Positions 15,879 to 25,343 of a stretch of 64,000 bases of DNA are shown piece after piece; within the stretch, counting starts at the first letter, position 1, and the number at the start of each line of letters is the position of its first letter. Source of the DNA: Pedobacter helvus (GTDB lineage: Bacteria > Bacteroidota > Bacteroidia > Sphingobacteriales > Sphingobacteriaceae); the NCBI RefSeq assembly GCF_005925325.1, contig NZ_SRMP01000002.1, forward strand, positions 62,001 through 126,000, written 5' to 3'. Position numbers and translations under genes: made by a program. The notes under the pieces are model-generated. The model saw only the letters and a list, made by a program, of their open reading frames with translations. It made no database searches and was not told where the DNA came from.

Positions 15879-16300
15879 TTTTGGAAAATGTCGGTTCAGT
15901 GTTCCATCGGTTGCTGTAGACCTGCTTGTCCCGAACTGTAGCGAAGCGAAAAGCTACAAAGTAAATTTACTTCGGGGCTATATGTTTCAATCTTTTTGTT
16001 TTTCTTGCTGCTGTCATTCCGAGGAACGAGGAATCCGTTGCAAAACTGCTCCAACCTATAGATCCTTCACCGGCGTTCAGGATGACAGGGTGAAAACAAA
16101 AAATAAGTTCCACTAACATCAGGTTTATTTAACAAAAGCCAGTTCATATCGCCGACTAGCAAACTTTTAAAATCAATTTAACGTGTTTTATTTGTTTTCT
16201 TTTTGCTAAATATCGAAACTAAATAAAAGTAATTTAGAATAATTCAAAACAAATTGAAATGTATATTTGGTTATATAAAACAATCTATAACCAAAATATC
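15879..16300. other. Spacer with two repeat elements
   Basis: No gene seen. It holds a stretch with GTAGC-AAGC hairpin motifs and CCCGAA...TTCGGGG ends (15932-15977), and GTCAT element copy 3 at 16013-16086. The final 150 bp are AT-rich and should contain the promoter of the next gene. Confidence 0.6.
16013..16086. repeat. GTCAT...ATGAC palindromic element, copy 3
   Basis: Begins GTCATTCCGAGGAACGAGGA and ends TTCAGGATGAC. GAGGAACGAGGAATC is a motif I associate with dispersed repeats in Bacteroidota genomes. Confidence 0.65.
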
Positions 16301-17689
16301 ATGAACCGTAGAAATTTATTGAAGACGCTTTCGTTTGCTGCGGGAGCTTCGCTTATCAGTACCGATGTATTAGCTAAAATTGGCGATCGGTCATTTTTAT
16401 TCAATATTCCAGAAAATCCTGAACACAAACCATTAGCTAAACCAGTTACCGCAATTACCATTGGTGCAGGAAATAGGGGAATGGTTTATGGAGGTTTTGC
16501 AGCTAAATTTACAGATCAGATTAAAATTGTGGGTGTGGCAGAACCTATTGAATTTAGAAACGACAGGTATGCTAAAATTCACAACATTCCGCAAGAAAAC
16601 CGTTTCAATACTTGGGAAGATGTTTTTAAGCGACCAAAGTTTGCTGATGCCGTAATTATTTCTACACCAGATGCCATGCACTACGAACCTTGTATGAAAG
16701 CCTTGGCGATGGGTTATGATATCCTCTTAGAAAAACCAATTGCACCAACTGAAAAAGAATGTAGGGATATCTTAAATTTAGCGAAGAAAAATAACCGTAT
16801 AGTAGCCGTTTGTCACGTATTACGCTATGCGCCTTATTTCGTGAAGATGAAAGAACTCATTGCTAAGGGAGCCATCGGCGAAGTTATCAGTATACAACAT
16901 TTTGAGCCCATCGAACATACGCACATGGCGCACTCATATGTGAGGGGAAACTGGCATAATTCAAAAGCAACTACACCAATCATTTTAGCTAAATCTTGCC
17001 ACGATTTGGATATTATCAAATGGGTAATTAATAAGCAAAGCCAGAAAATTTCTGCCATGGGTGATTTAAAATGGTTCAGAGCGGCCAATGCGCCCGAAGG
17101 AAGTACCGCTCGTTGTACCGACGGTTGTAAGGTAGAAAGAGAATGTCCATACTCGGCCATTAAAGAATATGTAGATTTAAATAAGCGTACTTCTGTTTTC
17201 GACGTGCCGGCCGGAACAAAAGATAGAAAGGCTTTTATTACTGAGAAATTGAAAACCACAAATTATGGCCGTTGCGTGTACAGAATGGAAAACGACCAAC
17301 CAGATCATTATGTGACCAATATCCAATTTGCAGATAGTGTGACGGCGAGTTTCTCGATGGAAGCGTTTACATCATATCATGGTAGAAGAACTAGAGTAAT
17401 GGGCTCTATGGGAGATTTAGTTGGCGATATGACCGAGTTGGTTCATTACGATTTCAAAACTCGTAAAGACACGAAGTTTATTCCTAAGGCAGAAGATGTG
17501 GAGGAATATAAAAATAGTGGTCACGGTGGCGGAGATTGGCTTTTGGTACGTGATTTTGTACAAGCGGTGGCTCAAAAAAATCCAGCTTTACTTACCTCAA
17601 CTATAGACGAGTCTATAGAAAGCCACATCATGGGATTTATGGCAGAAGAAAGCCGTAAAAAAGGGAAGGTGATGGATATTAAGATGTAA
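16301..17689 (+). CDS. Tat-exported Gfo/Idh/MocA-family oxidoreductase
   Basis: 462 residues from the ATG at 16301. This start places a twin-arginine signal (NRRNLLKTLSFAAG) at the very N-terminus; the upstream ATG at 16259 would add 14 AT-rich codons. The NAD(P)-binding domain shows 'TIGAGNRG' and 'LLEKPIAPT', the usual EKP sugar-dehydrogenase motif. A cysteine-containing segment (TDGCKVERECPYSA) lies in the second half. Periplasmic Gfo/Idh/MocA proteins of this size act on sugars or glycosidic bonds with tightly held NAD. The substrate is unknown. Confidence 0.85.
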   Translation: MNRRNLLKTLSFAAGASLISTDVLAKIGDRSFLFNIPENPEHKPLAKPVTAITIGAGNRGMVYGGFAAKFTDQIKIVGVAEPIEFRNDRYAKIHNIPQENRFNTWEDVFKRPKFADAVIISTPDAMHYEPCMKALAMGYDILLEKPIAPTEKECRDILNLAKKNNRIVAVCHVLRYAPYFVKMKELIAKGAIGEVISIQHFEPIEHTHMAHSYVRGNWHNSKATTPIILAKSCHDLDIIKWVINKQSQKISAMGDLKWFRAANAPEGSTARCTDGCKVERECPYSAIKEYVDLNKRTSVFDVPAGTKDRKAFITEKLKTTNYGRCVYRMENDQPDHYVTNIQFADSVTASFSMEAFTSYHGRRTRVMGSMGDLVGDMTELVHYDFKTRKDTKFIPKAEDVEEYKNSGHGGGDWLLVRDFVQAVAQKNPALLTSTIDESIESHIMGFMAEESRKKGKVMDIKM

Positions 17690-17757
17690 AATACGTTTGT
17701 CAGGAGAAACGGAAAGCGATATAACGATCTGAATTTTGATTTTAATTAAATATTAGA

Positions 17758-17782
17758 TTGCTTCGCACAACTCGCAATGACG
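17758..17782. repeat. Half copy of a GTCAT-family element
   Basis: TTGCTTCGCACAACTCGCAA followed by TGACG resembles one arm of the same palindrome family. No partner arm is seen upstream. Confidence 0.35.
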
Positions 17783-17794
17783 AAAATTGATAAT

Positions 17795-17830
17795 AAAAAA
17801 ACCCGTTAGGTAAGCCTAACGGGTTTTTTT
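17795..17830. terminator. Bidirectional intrinsic terminator
   Basis: A 16-bp stem (17795-17810 with 17815-17830) and 4-nt loop, with A and T tracts on both sides. It separates the converging oxidoreductase and coiled-coil genes. Confidence 0.88.
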
Positions 17831-17846
17831 TAGATGTCTTTAAATG

Positions 17847-18758
17847 TTATTTAAGCTCAATTTCCGATTTACCCATAAGAAACCCATCTGCATATAAGAA
17901 AATGCCATAGGCGCCCTTAATAAACGTTCTAGGGTTAATCCAATCGATCTTGAAAGAAGTACCATCGTTATTGTAAGAAATTTCGATAGCTCTGCTGTAC
18001 TGCATTTGTTGGCCATCAGCTTCAAACATATTATTCTCATCAGCAATTAAATTTCCCGCTGGATCAATTACTCTCAAGAAGATTTTATGATAAGTTTTTT
18101 CTGCTAAATCGTTTGGAACAATACTAAAATCAACGGTTAGTTTATTTGCTGTACTTGCCTTAGTTACTAGGGATGTTTTGCCATTATCTTTTACCCTGTA
18201 AGCGTTAACATTAATGTTTGCTGCTTTTAAAGAAGAGCCTACTTTTACCTTTCTATTTAGCGCTTTGTTTTCTCTAAGCAGGTTTTCTCTTTGGGCGTTA
18301 TAATCGTTGATATTTGTTCTTAAGCTATCTCGCTCTGTTTTAAGAGATGAATTTTCTTGTTCGAGAATGGCAATTTGATTGTTGTAGCTTTTCACAAAGT
18401 CTTTAAGCGTGTTAATTTGCTTGTGGGCTTCGTCTAACTCTTGTTGCGTAAGTTCTCCCTTTTTTAAGGCAAGTTTCAACTCTGCAATTTTTTCTCTAGC
18501 TAATTTCTGTTCTTCGATGAGCCTATCATTTAAAGTAACATTTAATAGGTTTACCCTGTCAAGTTCTACTTCTATTTTCTCTACTTCAAGCTTTAGACGG
18601 TCTTTTTCGGTATTTATAGTTACAAATCTGCTGGTTTGCTGTTTGTCCTTAAAGTATAGATAACCATTTATGCCTAGTAACGCTACGATCACGATAATAA
18701 GGAAGTAGACTTTGTTACGATCTACCGAATTATCTACCGTTTTTTCTTCTGTCTGCAT
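17847..18758 (-). CDS. Membrane-anchored coiled-coil protein
   Basis: 303 residues from the ATG at 18758 (13 further codons upstream are in frame but less likely). A hydrophilic N-terminus precedes one transmembrane segment, 'VYFLIIVIVALLGINGYLYF' (about 17-36). A long heptad-rich coiled coil follows (about 45-160) with Leu/Glu/Lys periodicity. A beta-rich C-terminal domain of about 120 residues ends 'GIFLYADGFLMGKSEIELK'. No catalytic motif is visible. It resembles Bacteroidota proteins often called chromosome-partitioning-like only because of the coiled coil. It is divergent from the glycoside hydrolase gene. Confidence 0.75.
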   Translation of the reverse strand: MQTEEKTVDNSVDRNKVYFLIIVIVALLGINGYLYFKDKQQTSRFVTINTEKDRLKLEVEKIEVELDRVNLLNVTLNDRLIEEQKLAREKIAELKLALKKGELTQQELDEAHKQINTLKDFVKSYNNQIAILEQENSSLKTERDSLRTNINDYNAQRENLLRENKALNRKVKVGSSLKAANINVNAYRVKDNGKTSLVTKASTANKLTVDFSIVPNDLAEKTYHKIFLRVIDPAGNLIADENNMFEADGQQMQYSRAIEISYNNDGTSFKIDWINPRTFIKGAYGIFLYADGFLMGKSEIELK

Positions 18759-18907
18759 TGTTTTTTTCAGTCTCCAAAGTAATTTGTGTAGCGTCAATCG
18801 AACCGCTAACTTAACAAAAAATCAAAAAAGTATAAAAATAATGTCACTTTTGTACCCAAAGCTAAAAAGCAACGTTAACAGAATAGCTTATCATCAAATC
18901 AATTAGA

Positions 18908-20464
18908 ATGCCAAAATATCCCTCGCAGTACAATATCTTTCTTGCTCTTTTGTTTTCTATAGTTTCAGTTTCAACATTAAACGCTCAAGAAGGAATTAAA
19001 ATTGCGCCGAAGCGAGAATTTCGTGGCGTTTGGGTAGCAACGGTAACCAATATTGATTGGCCTTCTAGACAAGGCTTGTCTGTAGATCAGCAAAAACAAG
19101 AGTTAATTGCAATCTTAGAGCAACACAAAAAAACCGGGTTAAATGCGGTTATCCTACAAATTCGCCCAACTGCGGATGCGCTATATGCGAAATCTAGAGA
19201 ACCTTGGAGCCACTGGCTAATGGGAAAGCAAGGCCTAGCTCCGGCTGCGGGTTATGATCCGCTGGCATTTGCTATAAAAGAATGTCACCAGAGAGGGATG
19301 GAGTTACATGCTTGGTTTAATCCGTACAGAGCTACCATGTCTGCAAAAATGTTGACCCATCCAGATAACATCACTAATAGAAGACCTGAGCTGTTCTATC
19401 GCTACGGCGGACAAATTCTCTTCGATCCAGGTATTCCCGAAAATAGAGAATATATCACCCAGGTTATCCTCGATGTAGTAAAAGGATATGATATTGATGG
19501 TGTGCATTTCGATGATTATTTTTATCCGTATCGCATCGCTGGGCAAACCATTAATGACAGTGCAACCTTTTCAAAGTATCCTAATGGTTTTACTAAAATT
19601 GATGATTGGAGAAGAAATAATGTAGATCTTTTAGTGAAAATGGTGAACGATAGCGTGCATCATTATAAAAAACACGTTAAGTTTGGCATAAGTCCTTTTG
19701 GAATTTGGAGAAACTTTAGGGAAGATACCTTAGGCTCTAAAACCAATGGCTTGTCTAACTACGGAGAGCTTTACGCCGACTCTAGAAAATGGGTTAAAGA
19801 AGGCTGGGTAGATTACATCAACCCTCAAATTTACTTTTCATTTTCTCGTGCTGCGGCACCGTTTCAGGTGTTGTTAGATTGGTGGGATAAAAATACTTTT
19901 GGTCGCCATTTATATATTGGCCAAGCAGCTTACCTCATCCATAACGGAACGACTAAAAGAGAGGCTGCATGGGCCAAACCGAGTGAAATTCCTAATCAAA
20001 TTAGGGCAATTAGATCAAATAACAGAGTGCAGGGAAGCATTTACTTCAGTTCTAAATCCCTATCAACGGTGGCGAGAGGTTTAACCGATTCGCTCAGAAA
20101 TGATTTTTATAAATATCCGGCGTTGCCACCACTAATGCCTTGGATAGACGATATTGCTCCGAACGAACCTCAAAACTTAACTGCTGAAGCTACGGCAGAT
20201 GGTATCCAGTTAAAATGGACTAAACCATTGAAAGCCAAAGATGGGGAAACGGCTTCGGGCTACGTGGTTTATCGTTTTAACGAAGGAGAAAAAATCGACG
20301 TGCTGGACGCCAGAAATATTGTGCGCATCAGTTTCGAAGATTACACATTCTTTTTAGATACCAATGTAGAAAAAGGAAAACGTTACAGCTATTTGGTAAC
20401 TGCGCTAGATAGGATTAAGAATGAAAGTGATCCAAGCGGCCCAGTGGGAGTAGAGGCGAAGTAA
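18908..20464 (+). CDS. GHL10-type glycoside hydrolase (YngK/DUF187 family)
   Basis: 518 residues with a signal peptide ending LNAQ. The family opening 'REFRGVWVATVTNIDWPSRQG' (two blocks from about residue 37) leads a TIM-barrel domain with 'LQIRPTADALY', 'HAWFNPYR' and 'DGVHFDDYFYP' (acidic residues in the presumed active site). A C-terminal fibronectin III-like module (about 415-515) follows. Members act on cell-wall or other glycans. It is secreted or periplasmic. Confidence 0.87.
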   Translation: MPKYPSQYNIFLALLFSIVSVSTLNAQEGIKIAPKREFRGVWVATVTNIDWPSRQGLSVDQQKQELIAILEQHKKTGLNAVILQIRPTADALYAKSREPWSHWLMGKQGLAPAAGYDPLAFAIKECHQRGMELHAWFNPYRATMSAKMLTHPDNITNRRPELFYRYGGQILFDPGIPENREYITQVILDVVKGYDIDGVHFDDYFYPYRIAGQTINDSATFSKYPNGFTKIDDWRRNNVDLLVKMVNDSVHHYKKHVKFGISPFGIWRNFREDTLGSKTNGLSNYGELYADSRKWVKEGWVDYINPQIYFSFSRAAAPFQVLLDWWDKNTFGRHLYIGQAAYLIHNGTTKREAAWAKPSEIPNQIRAIRSNNRVQGSIYFSSKSLSTVARGLTDSLRNDFYKYPALPPLMPWIDDIAPNEPQNLTAEATADGIQLKWTKPLKAKDGETASGYVVYRFNEGEKIDVLDARNIVRISFEDYTFFLDTNVEKGKRYSYLVTALDRIKNESDPSGPVGVEAK

Positions 20465-20483
20465 GATTGATTAATTTTCTAAA

Positions 20484-20883
20484 TTACTTTTTCACGTATA
20501 AGGCACTAGACCCATCGAAGGCATCGATATAAATCTCAAGTTCATCACCTTTTATATTTAAAAAGGTTCTGATTTGATCTGGCTCATTATCATAGATCAG
20601 GCGTTTGCCTTTCTGGTTATGTATTAAGCTAGTTTCTTCTACGATTTTAAAAGTTCCGGATCTTATCATCTTATGATCAGAGAATATTTGATAATTGGCT
20701 TCAGAAAAGATAATTAGGTTTCCGTTATCAATTGAATAGGTTTCCGCTTTGCCTGTTTAACCCGTTTGTTGAAGATTTCAGTTCCCAAGTGCCATCTATT
20801 TGTGCTTTTTGTTTATCGTCTTTCTTGCAAGCGTTACAAATGAAAAGGAGCAAGCCCAAAACAATTATTTTAAATGACTTCAT
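20484..20883 (-). pseudogene. Small lipoprotein gene broken by a frameshift
   Basis: From the ATG at 20883 the frame gives a signal with lipobox (FICNAC) and 'QIDGTWELKSSTNG', then stops after about 50 codons. The remainder (GKAETYSIDNGNLIIFSEA, then 'MIRSGTFKIVEE' to a TAA at 20484) continues in another frame. The span is 400 nt, one more than 133 codons, so removing one base near 20745-20765 restores a 132-residue protein. The layout (IDGTW start, beta-rich) is like small lipocalin-type lipoproteins of Bacteroidota. Confidence 0.8.
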
Positions 20884-20965
20884 GCGTTTGAAATTAATTT
20901 AGACAATATTTCTTGTTTTTTATATTACGTATTTCATAGTTAAAATGCTACAAATTGATAAAATA

Positions 20966-20992
20966 AAAGGGCCACTTCAATTGAAGCGACCC
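20966..20992 (-). terminator. Terminator of the M16 peptidase gene
   Basis: On the minus strand GGGTCGCTTC and GAAGTGGCCC pair over 10 bp (with G-U pairs) around a 4-nt loop. A U-rich tail follows, starting 25 nt past the stop codon. Confidence 0.75.
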
Positions 20993-21017
20993 TTTTTGTA
21001 TCTATGACAAAACTTAA

Positions 21018-23879
21018 TTAGTTTTCTGGTAATAATACCAAACGAATGTAGTTATCGCCATTTAAGTATTTCTGAGCAGCAGCTTTAGTAGCTTCTACGG
21101 TTACTCCGTTGATACGTGCGGTATTACCCAAAACTTGCTCGATATCATCACCATATTTTAAACGGTTAGTTAAATAGTTTAACCAGTAGCCATTTTCGCG
21201 AAGGCTTAATTCTTCTTGTCTTAATTCTTCAGACTTAAATTTCTGTAAGTCTTCGGTAGTTACACCATTGTTTTTAAAAGCGTTCACCTCTTCTAAAGCC
21301 GCATTGATTAGTTTCTCAGCATTAGCTTTAGCGCAGTTAAATGAAATGGTGAAATAATAGTGAGCCGTCGGATTTTTTTGTACGCTTAATGATACTCCTG
21401 GGCTATAAACGCCACTTTCTTTTTCACGCAAACGTTCCGTGATTTTAATATCTAACGCCGCTTTTAACGCATCTAGCATCACGTTGTTTTCTGCATTGTA
21501 AACGTAATCATCATGGAACAATAGCTGCACTGTTACCTTATCTTCCAAGCCTTTTTTAACGGTTTTGCTTACTTTGCCTTTTGGAGGATTAACCCCATTG
21601 TCTACAAAGTTTTCGTTCTTGTTCAACGATGGCAAACTTGCTAAATAAGTAGTGATTAAAGGTTTGATTTTCTCTACATCGAAATTACCTACAAAAACGA
21701 ATGTTTGTCCGCTTGCATCAGCAAAACGATCTTTATAGAAAGCATAAGCTTTATCAATATTGATTTTGTCGATATCAGCTAATGTAGTTGGCATTCCACG
21801 TTTGTGGTAGTTAGCCATTACCGCTTGTACGGTATCTGCAAAGACACTACTTGGATTGCTACCTTTGTTTGCTGTGATTACTTTAAAATCGCTGATGTTT
21901 TTGTTGAAGATTTCAGCGTCTTTACGTGGGTTTGTAGCACGAGCATAAATCAACTGGAATGCTGTTTCTAAATCTTTTGGAGAAGCATTTCCAGAAAATC
22001 CTTGGTACAAATCATCAATGTAAGCTCCAGCAGAAACGCTCTTTCCTGCTAGGTATTTAGTTAACTGAGTTGGGTTAAAATCGCCCACACCACTTTGTGC
22101 AATTAGATTAGCGTTTTCAGCAGAAATGAAATCATCATTGCTAGCTAAAGAGGCACCACCTTTACCGAAAGAAGTAAAAATTACTTGGTCATTTTTAAAA
22201 TCAGTAGGTTTCAATACCACTTTAACACCATTGCTCAAAGTCAACGTAGTTACACCAACTTTATCGTTTTTAGTTTCATTTACAATGGTACCAGCTTTAG
22301 GTGCTTGGGCAATTAACGGTTTGTTTACCGTGTTGTCTACATAAGCTGTTACGCCATTGCCAGCAGTTTTAATTGCAGCTAGTAAGGCCGCTTCAGTTGG
22401 CAAGTTTTCCTTTTCTTTTTCTGGAGCTTGAACCACTACAATCTGATTGGTTTTGGTAACCATTGCTTTAGCAGCAGCATTAACATCGGCCAAAGTAATT
22501 TGTTGTAACAACTTATTAGAAAGCTCGTAAGTATATTCTGCTGATGGAATTGCAGCTCCTATTAAGAAGTTGTTCAAATATTGTTGAACGTAAGCTGCAG
22601 ATTTGGTTTTATCTTTTTCTTTGAATTGTTTTTCAATTCCAGCTTCCATTTTCTTTTTCACTGTTTCTAACTCACCAGCAGTAAAACCGAATTTAGCCAT
22701 ACGCTCGTTCTCAGCTAAAGCTGCAACCAAGGCTTGTTTCAGTTCAGCACCAGATTTGGCTACAGCTACCGTTTGTAATGCACTTACATCCCAAACTAAA
22801 CCTCCTTGATAAGGAGCGTAAGAACTTTGTGCGAACAAAAATGGAGCATTACCTTTTTGGGTGATTTCTGCAATACGTGCTGCCAACATGTTATTTACCA
22901 TGTTTTGTGTCATTTGTAATTTAAAATCTGCCTCAGTTTTTAATGGCCCTTGTTTTTGCTTGTAAATTACTTGCGCAACATTGTACGGCTGTTCTTTATC
23001 TACTGCAATTTTGATCAAAGGCTGTACGTTGTCTGGAATGCTGTAGTAAGTTCTTGCTTTTTCATTCGCAGGATTTTTCAATTCTGAGAAATTAGCAATA
23101 ATCAGTTTTTCAACTTCATTTACATCGAAATCACCAACGGCAATTACAGATTGTAAGTTAGGACGGTACCAATCTTTGTAGAAATTACGGATTTTATCAT
23201 GAGTGAAGTTTTGTAATACTTCAACTTTACCAATTGGAATACGCTTGGCATATTGCGAATCGCCAAGTAAGAAAGGCAATAACTGATTGCTCATTCTTTG
23301 TTGTGCATTTTTGCCACGTTGACGGTCTTCTTCTACAATGACGCCGCGTTCGTTGTCAATCTCTTTGCCATCCATGGTTACTTTACCAGCCCAGTTAGCC
23401 AAGATTTTGAAGCCTGTTTTAAAAACTTCGGCACTATCTGTAGGAATTGGTAATTGATAAACCGTTTGGTTAAAGCCTGTATAAGCATTTAAATCTGCGC
23501 CAAAACGTACACCTGCCTTTTGTAGGTAGTTAATGATTTCGTTTTTAGGAAAATCTGTAGTTCCGTTAAAAGCCATATGCTCAGTAAAATGCGCTAAACC
23601 TAACTGGTCTTCGTTTTCCATTAACGAACCAATTTTGTTACCCAAATAAAGCTCTGCTCTATTTTTCGGTTCCACATTTTTTCTGATGTAATAGACCAAT
23701 CCGTTAGGTAACCTGCCAATTTTAACATTGGGATCGTTAGGTAAGGTTTGGCTCGCTGCCGGTTTTGCAGCCGTTTTAGTGGCTGGCGTTTTGGCTGGTA
23801 CTTTTTTCTGTGCAATTGCTGGTTGCGCTAGTGCAAATGAAAGAGCGCCAACAGCAATTAAATGCAAATTTTTCTTCAT
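21018..23879 (-). CDS. M16-family zinc peptidase (two-repeat, periplasmic)
   Basis: 953 residues with a signal peptide ending AIAQ and an Ala/Lys/Pro-rich linker. The inverted zinc motif HxxEH is HFTEH (97-101), followed by 'NERGVIVEEDRQ', which carries the third ligand region. A second M16-like half (about 540-950) lacks the motif, as usual for pitrilysin/PqqL-type proteins. It should degrade peptides in the periplasm; substrates are unknown. Single gene with its own terminator. Confidence 0.92.
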   Translation of the reverse strand: MKKNLHLIAVGALSFALAQPAIAQKKVPAKTPATKTAAKPAASQTLPNDPNVKIGRLPNGLVYYIRKNVEPKNRAELYLGNKIGSLMENEDQLGLAHFTEHMAFNGTTDFPKNEIINYLQKAGVRFGADLNAYTGFNQTVYQLPIPTDSAEVFKTGFKILANWAGKVTMDGKEIDNERGVIVEEDRQRGKNAQQRMSNQLLPFLLGDSQYAKRIPIGKVEVLQNFTHDKIRNFYKDWYRPNLQSVIAVGDFDVNEVEKLIIANFSELKNPANEKARTYYSIPDNVQPLIKIAVDKEQPYNVAQVIYKQKQGPLKTEADFKLQMTQNMVNNMLAARIAEITQKGNAPFLFAQSSYAPYQGGLVWDVSALQTVAVAKSGAELKQALVAALAENERMAKFGFTAGELETVKKKMEAGIEKQFKEKDKTKSAAYVQQYLNNFLIGAAIPSAEYTYELSNKLLQQITLADVNAAAKAMVTKTNQIVVVQAPEKEKENLPTEAALLAAIKTAGNGVTAYVDNTVNKPLIAQAPKAGTIVNETKNDKVGVTTLTLSNGVKVVLKPTDFKNDQVIFTSFGKGGASLASNDDFISAENANLIAQSGVGDFNPTQLTKYLAGKSVSAGAYIDDLYQGFSGNASPKDLETAFQLIYARATNPRKDAEIFNKNISDFKVITANKGSNPSSVFADTVQAVMANYHKRGMPTTLADIDKINIDKAYAFYKDRFADASGQTFVFVGNFDVEKIKPLITTYLASLPSLNKNENFVDNGVNPPKGKVSKTVKKGLEDKVTVQLLFHDDYVYNAENNVMLDALKAALDIKITERLREKESGVYSPGVSLSVQKNPTAHYYFTISFNCAKANAEKLINAALEEVNAFKNNGVTTEDLQKFKSEELRQEELSLRENGYWLNYLTNRLKYGDDIEQVLGNTARINGVTVEATKAAAQKYLNGDNYIRLVLLPEN

Positions 23880-24050
23880 TTTATAAATTTAGTTAGAGGT
23901 AGAGATGTGCTTTCGCTTATTAGAGTTTGTTTGAATAGTAAAGTTACAAATAGATTTGGGTATTGAGATTTGATACCATGTTAACCTTTAAGGGACTACT
24001 CGATCATTCTCTCCCTTTGGGGGGAGATGCCAATGGGCAGAGAGGAGCGT

Positions 24051-25208
24051 TTAAACCTTAATAATGATATTCCTTTTGTACATGATCCAAAGGATGACGT
24101 ACCAAAACAGTACGAAGGCGATGGCATACGCTAAAGAACCATTTAACGGATTAGCAAAACTATTTGCGAAAAAAGCTTTGTTTACGTAGTTCAAAGCACC
24201 TATTTTCTCTCCTTCAAAATCAATCTTTATCATGTTTAATAATCGAGGCATCAAGCCTGATAAGAAGAAAACCGTGATGGCGTTTACCCCATAAACTACA
24301 AATGGCTTAGTGAAACGATTGTATTGGTTTACGTCTATCAGCCAATAAGAAAGTGATAAAATAACGGTAGCTAATCCGCCCGTGTAAAGTACGTAAGAGC
24401 TAGTCCATAACGATTTGTTAATTGGAAATTGTAGATCCCAAATTAAACCACCAATAAACATTAGCGTACCTGCCGAAAACAACCATGCAATTTTTGTAGC
24501 TGGTTCTACATTTTTCTTCTTAAGATAGGTGCCTACCAAAACCCCAATTAAGCAAGTTCCAATGGCAGGTAGTGTACTTAAAATTCCCTCGGGATCCCAA
24601 GTTTTAGCCGACTTCCATAAATGCGCTTCAGTTAAAATAGTACGATCTAACCAAGCACCCAAATTGGTTTCCTTTTCTAAATTGGCAGGGCCGAAATCGG
24701 GTACTGGAACGAAATTCATTAATGCCCAATAACCGAAAAGTAAAACCACGATAGTTTGGAAAAGCCTTTTGTCGTTAAGCTTTAAAAATAAGATTGATGA
24801 AATTAAGAATACCACAGCAATGCGTTGTAAAACACCAGGTATCCTTACTGTTTTTAATGACTCAATAAAATTGAAGTCGCTAAAGTTTCTTGGAAAAAAA
24901 GCTAAAATAAAGCCTAAGAAAAATAATGTTAAAGCTCTTTTAGAAGCCTTCCAGATCGTTTTTCCGTGAGTAGTTTGATCTTCTCTTTTGCTGCCCATGG
25001 CATAGGCGATAGAAACGCCCACAATAAACAGAAAGAAAGGAAATACTAAATCGGTGGGTGTACAACCGTGCCACTCTGCGTGTCCTAGTGGTGGATAAAT
25101 GTGCGTCCAGCTTCCTGGATTGTTCACCAAGATCATAGCTGCAACGGTTAGGCCTCTAAAAAAATCGAGTGATAAGAGACGTTGAGAGCGTGTTGGTTTG
25201 ATTTCCAT
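24051..25208 (-). CDS. DUF5009/NagX-like membrane acyltransferase
   Basis: 385 residues with about ten hydrophobic segments. The start 'RLLSLDFFRGLTVAAMILVN' and 'HAEWHGCTPTDLVFPFFLF' are hallmarks of the heparan-alpha-glucosaminide N-acetyltransferase-like family (COG4299/DUF5009); the His in AEWHGC is the likely active-site residue. In other bacteria such proteins sit in N-acetylglucosamine gene groups. It lies directly downstream of nagB on the same strand (135-nt spacer with a 7-bp GGAGGGG hairpin at 25315-25332). Role in handling amino sugars across the membrane is inferred. Confidence 0.85.
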   Translation of the reverse strand: MEIKPTRSQRLLSLDFFRGLTVAAMILVNNPGSWTHIYPPLGHAEWHGCTPTDLVFPFFLFIVGVSIAYAMGSKREDQTTHGKTIWKASKRALTLFFLGFILAFFPRNFSDFNFIESLKTVRIPGVLQRIAVVFLISSILFLKLNDKRLFQTIVVLLFGYWALMNFVPVPDFGPANLEKETNLGAWLDRTILTEAHLWKSAKTWDPEGILSTLPAIGTCLIGVLVGTYLKKKNVEPATKIAWLFSAGTLMFIGGLIWDLQFPINKSLWTSSYVLYTGGLATVILSLSYWLIDVNQYNRFTKPFVVYGVNAITVFFLSGLMPRLLNMIKIDFEGEKIGALNYVNKAFFANSFANPLNGSLAYAIAFVLFWYVILWIMYKRNIIIKV

Positions 25209-25343
25209 TGTGTGTAAAATAAAAAATCTTCTATCCTTAGTTTGTTAAGCTAAAGATAGAAGATAAATTTCGATATTGTAACCCTCTCTGCCCTTATAAA
25301 GCAGTTTAATATTTCCCCTCCTTCAGGAGGGGTTAGGGGAGAC

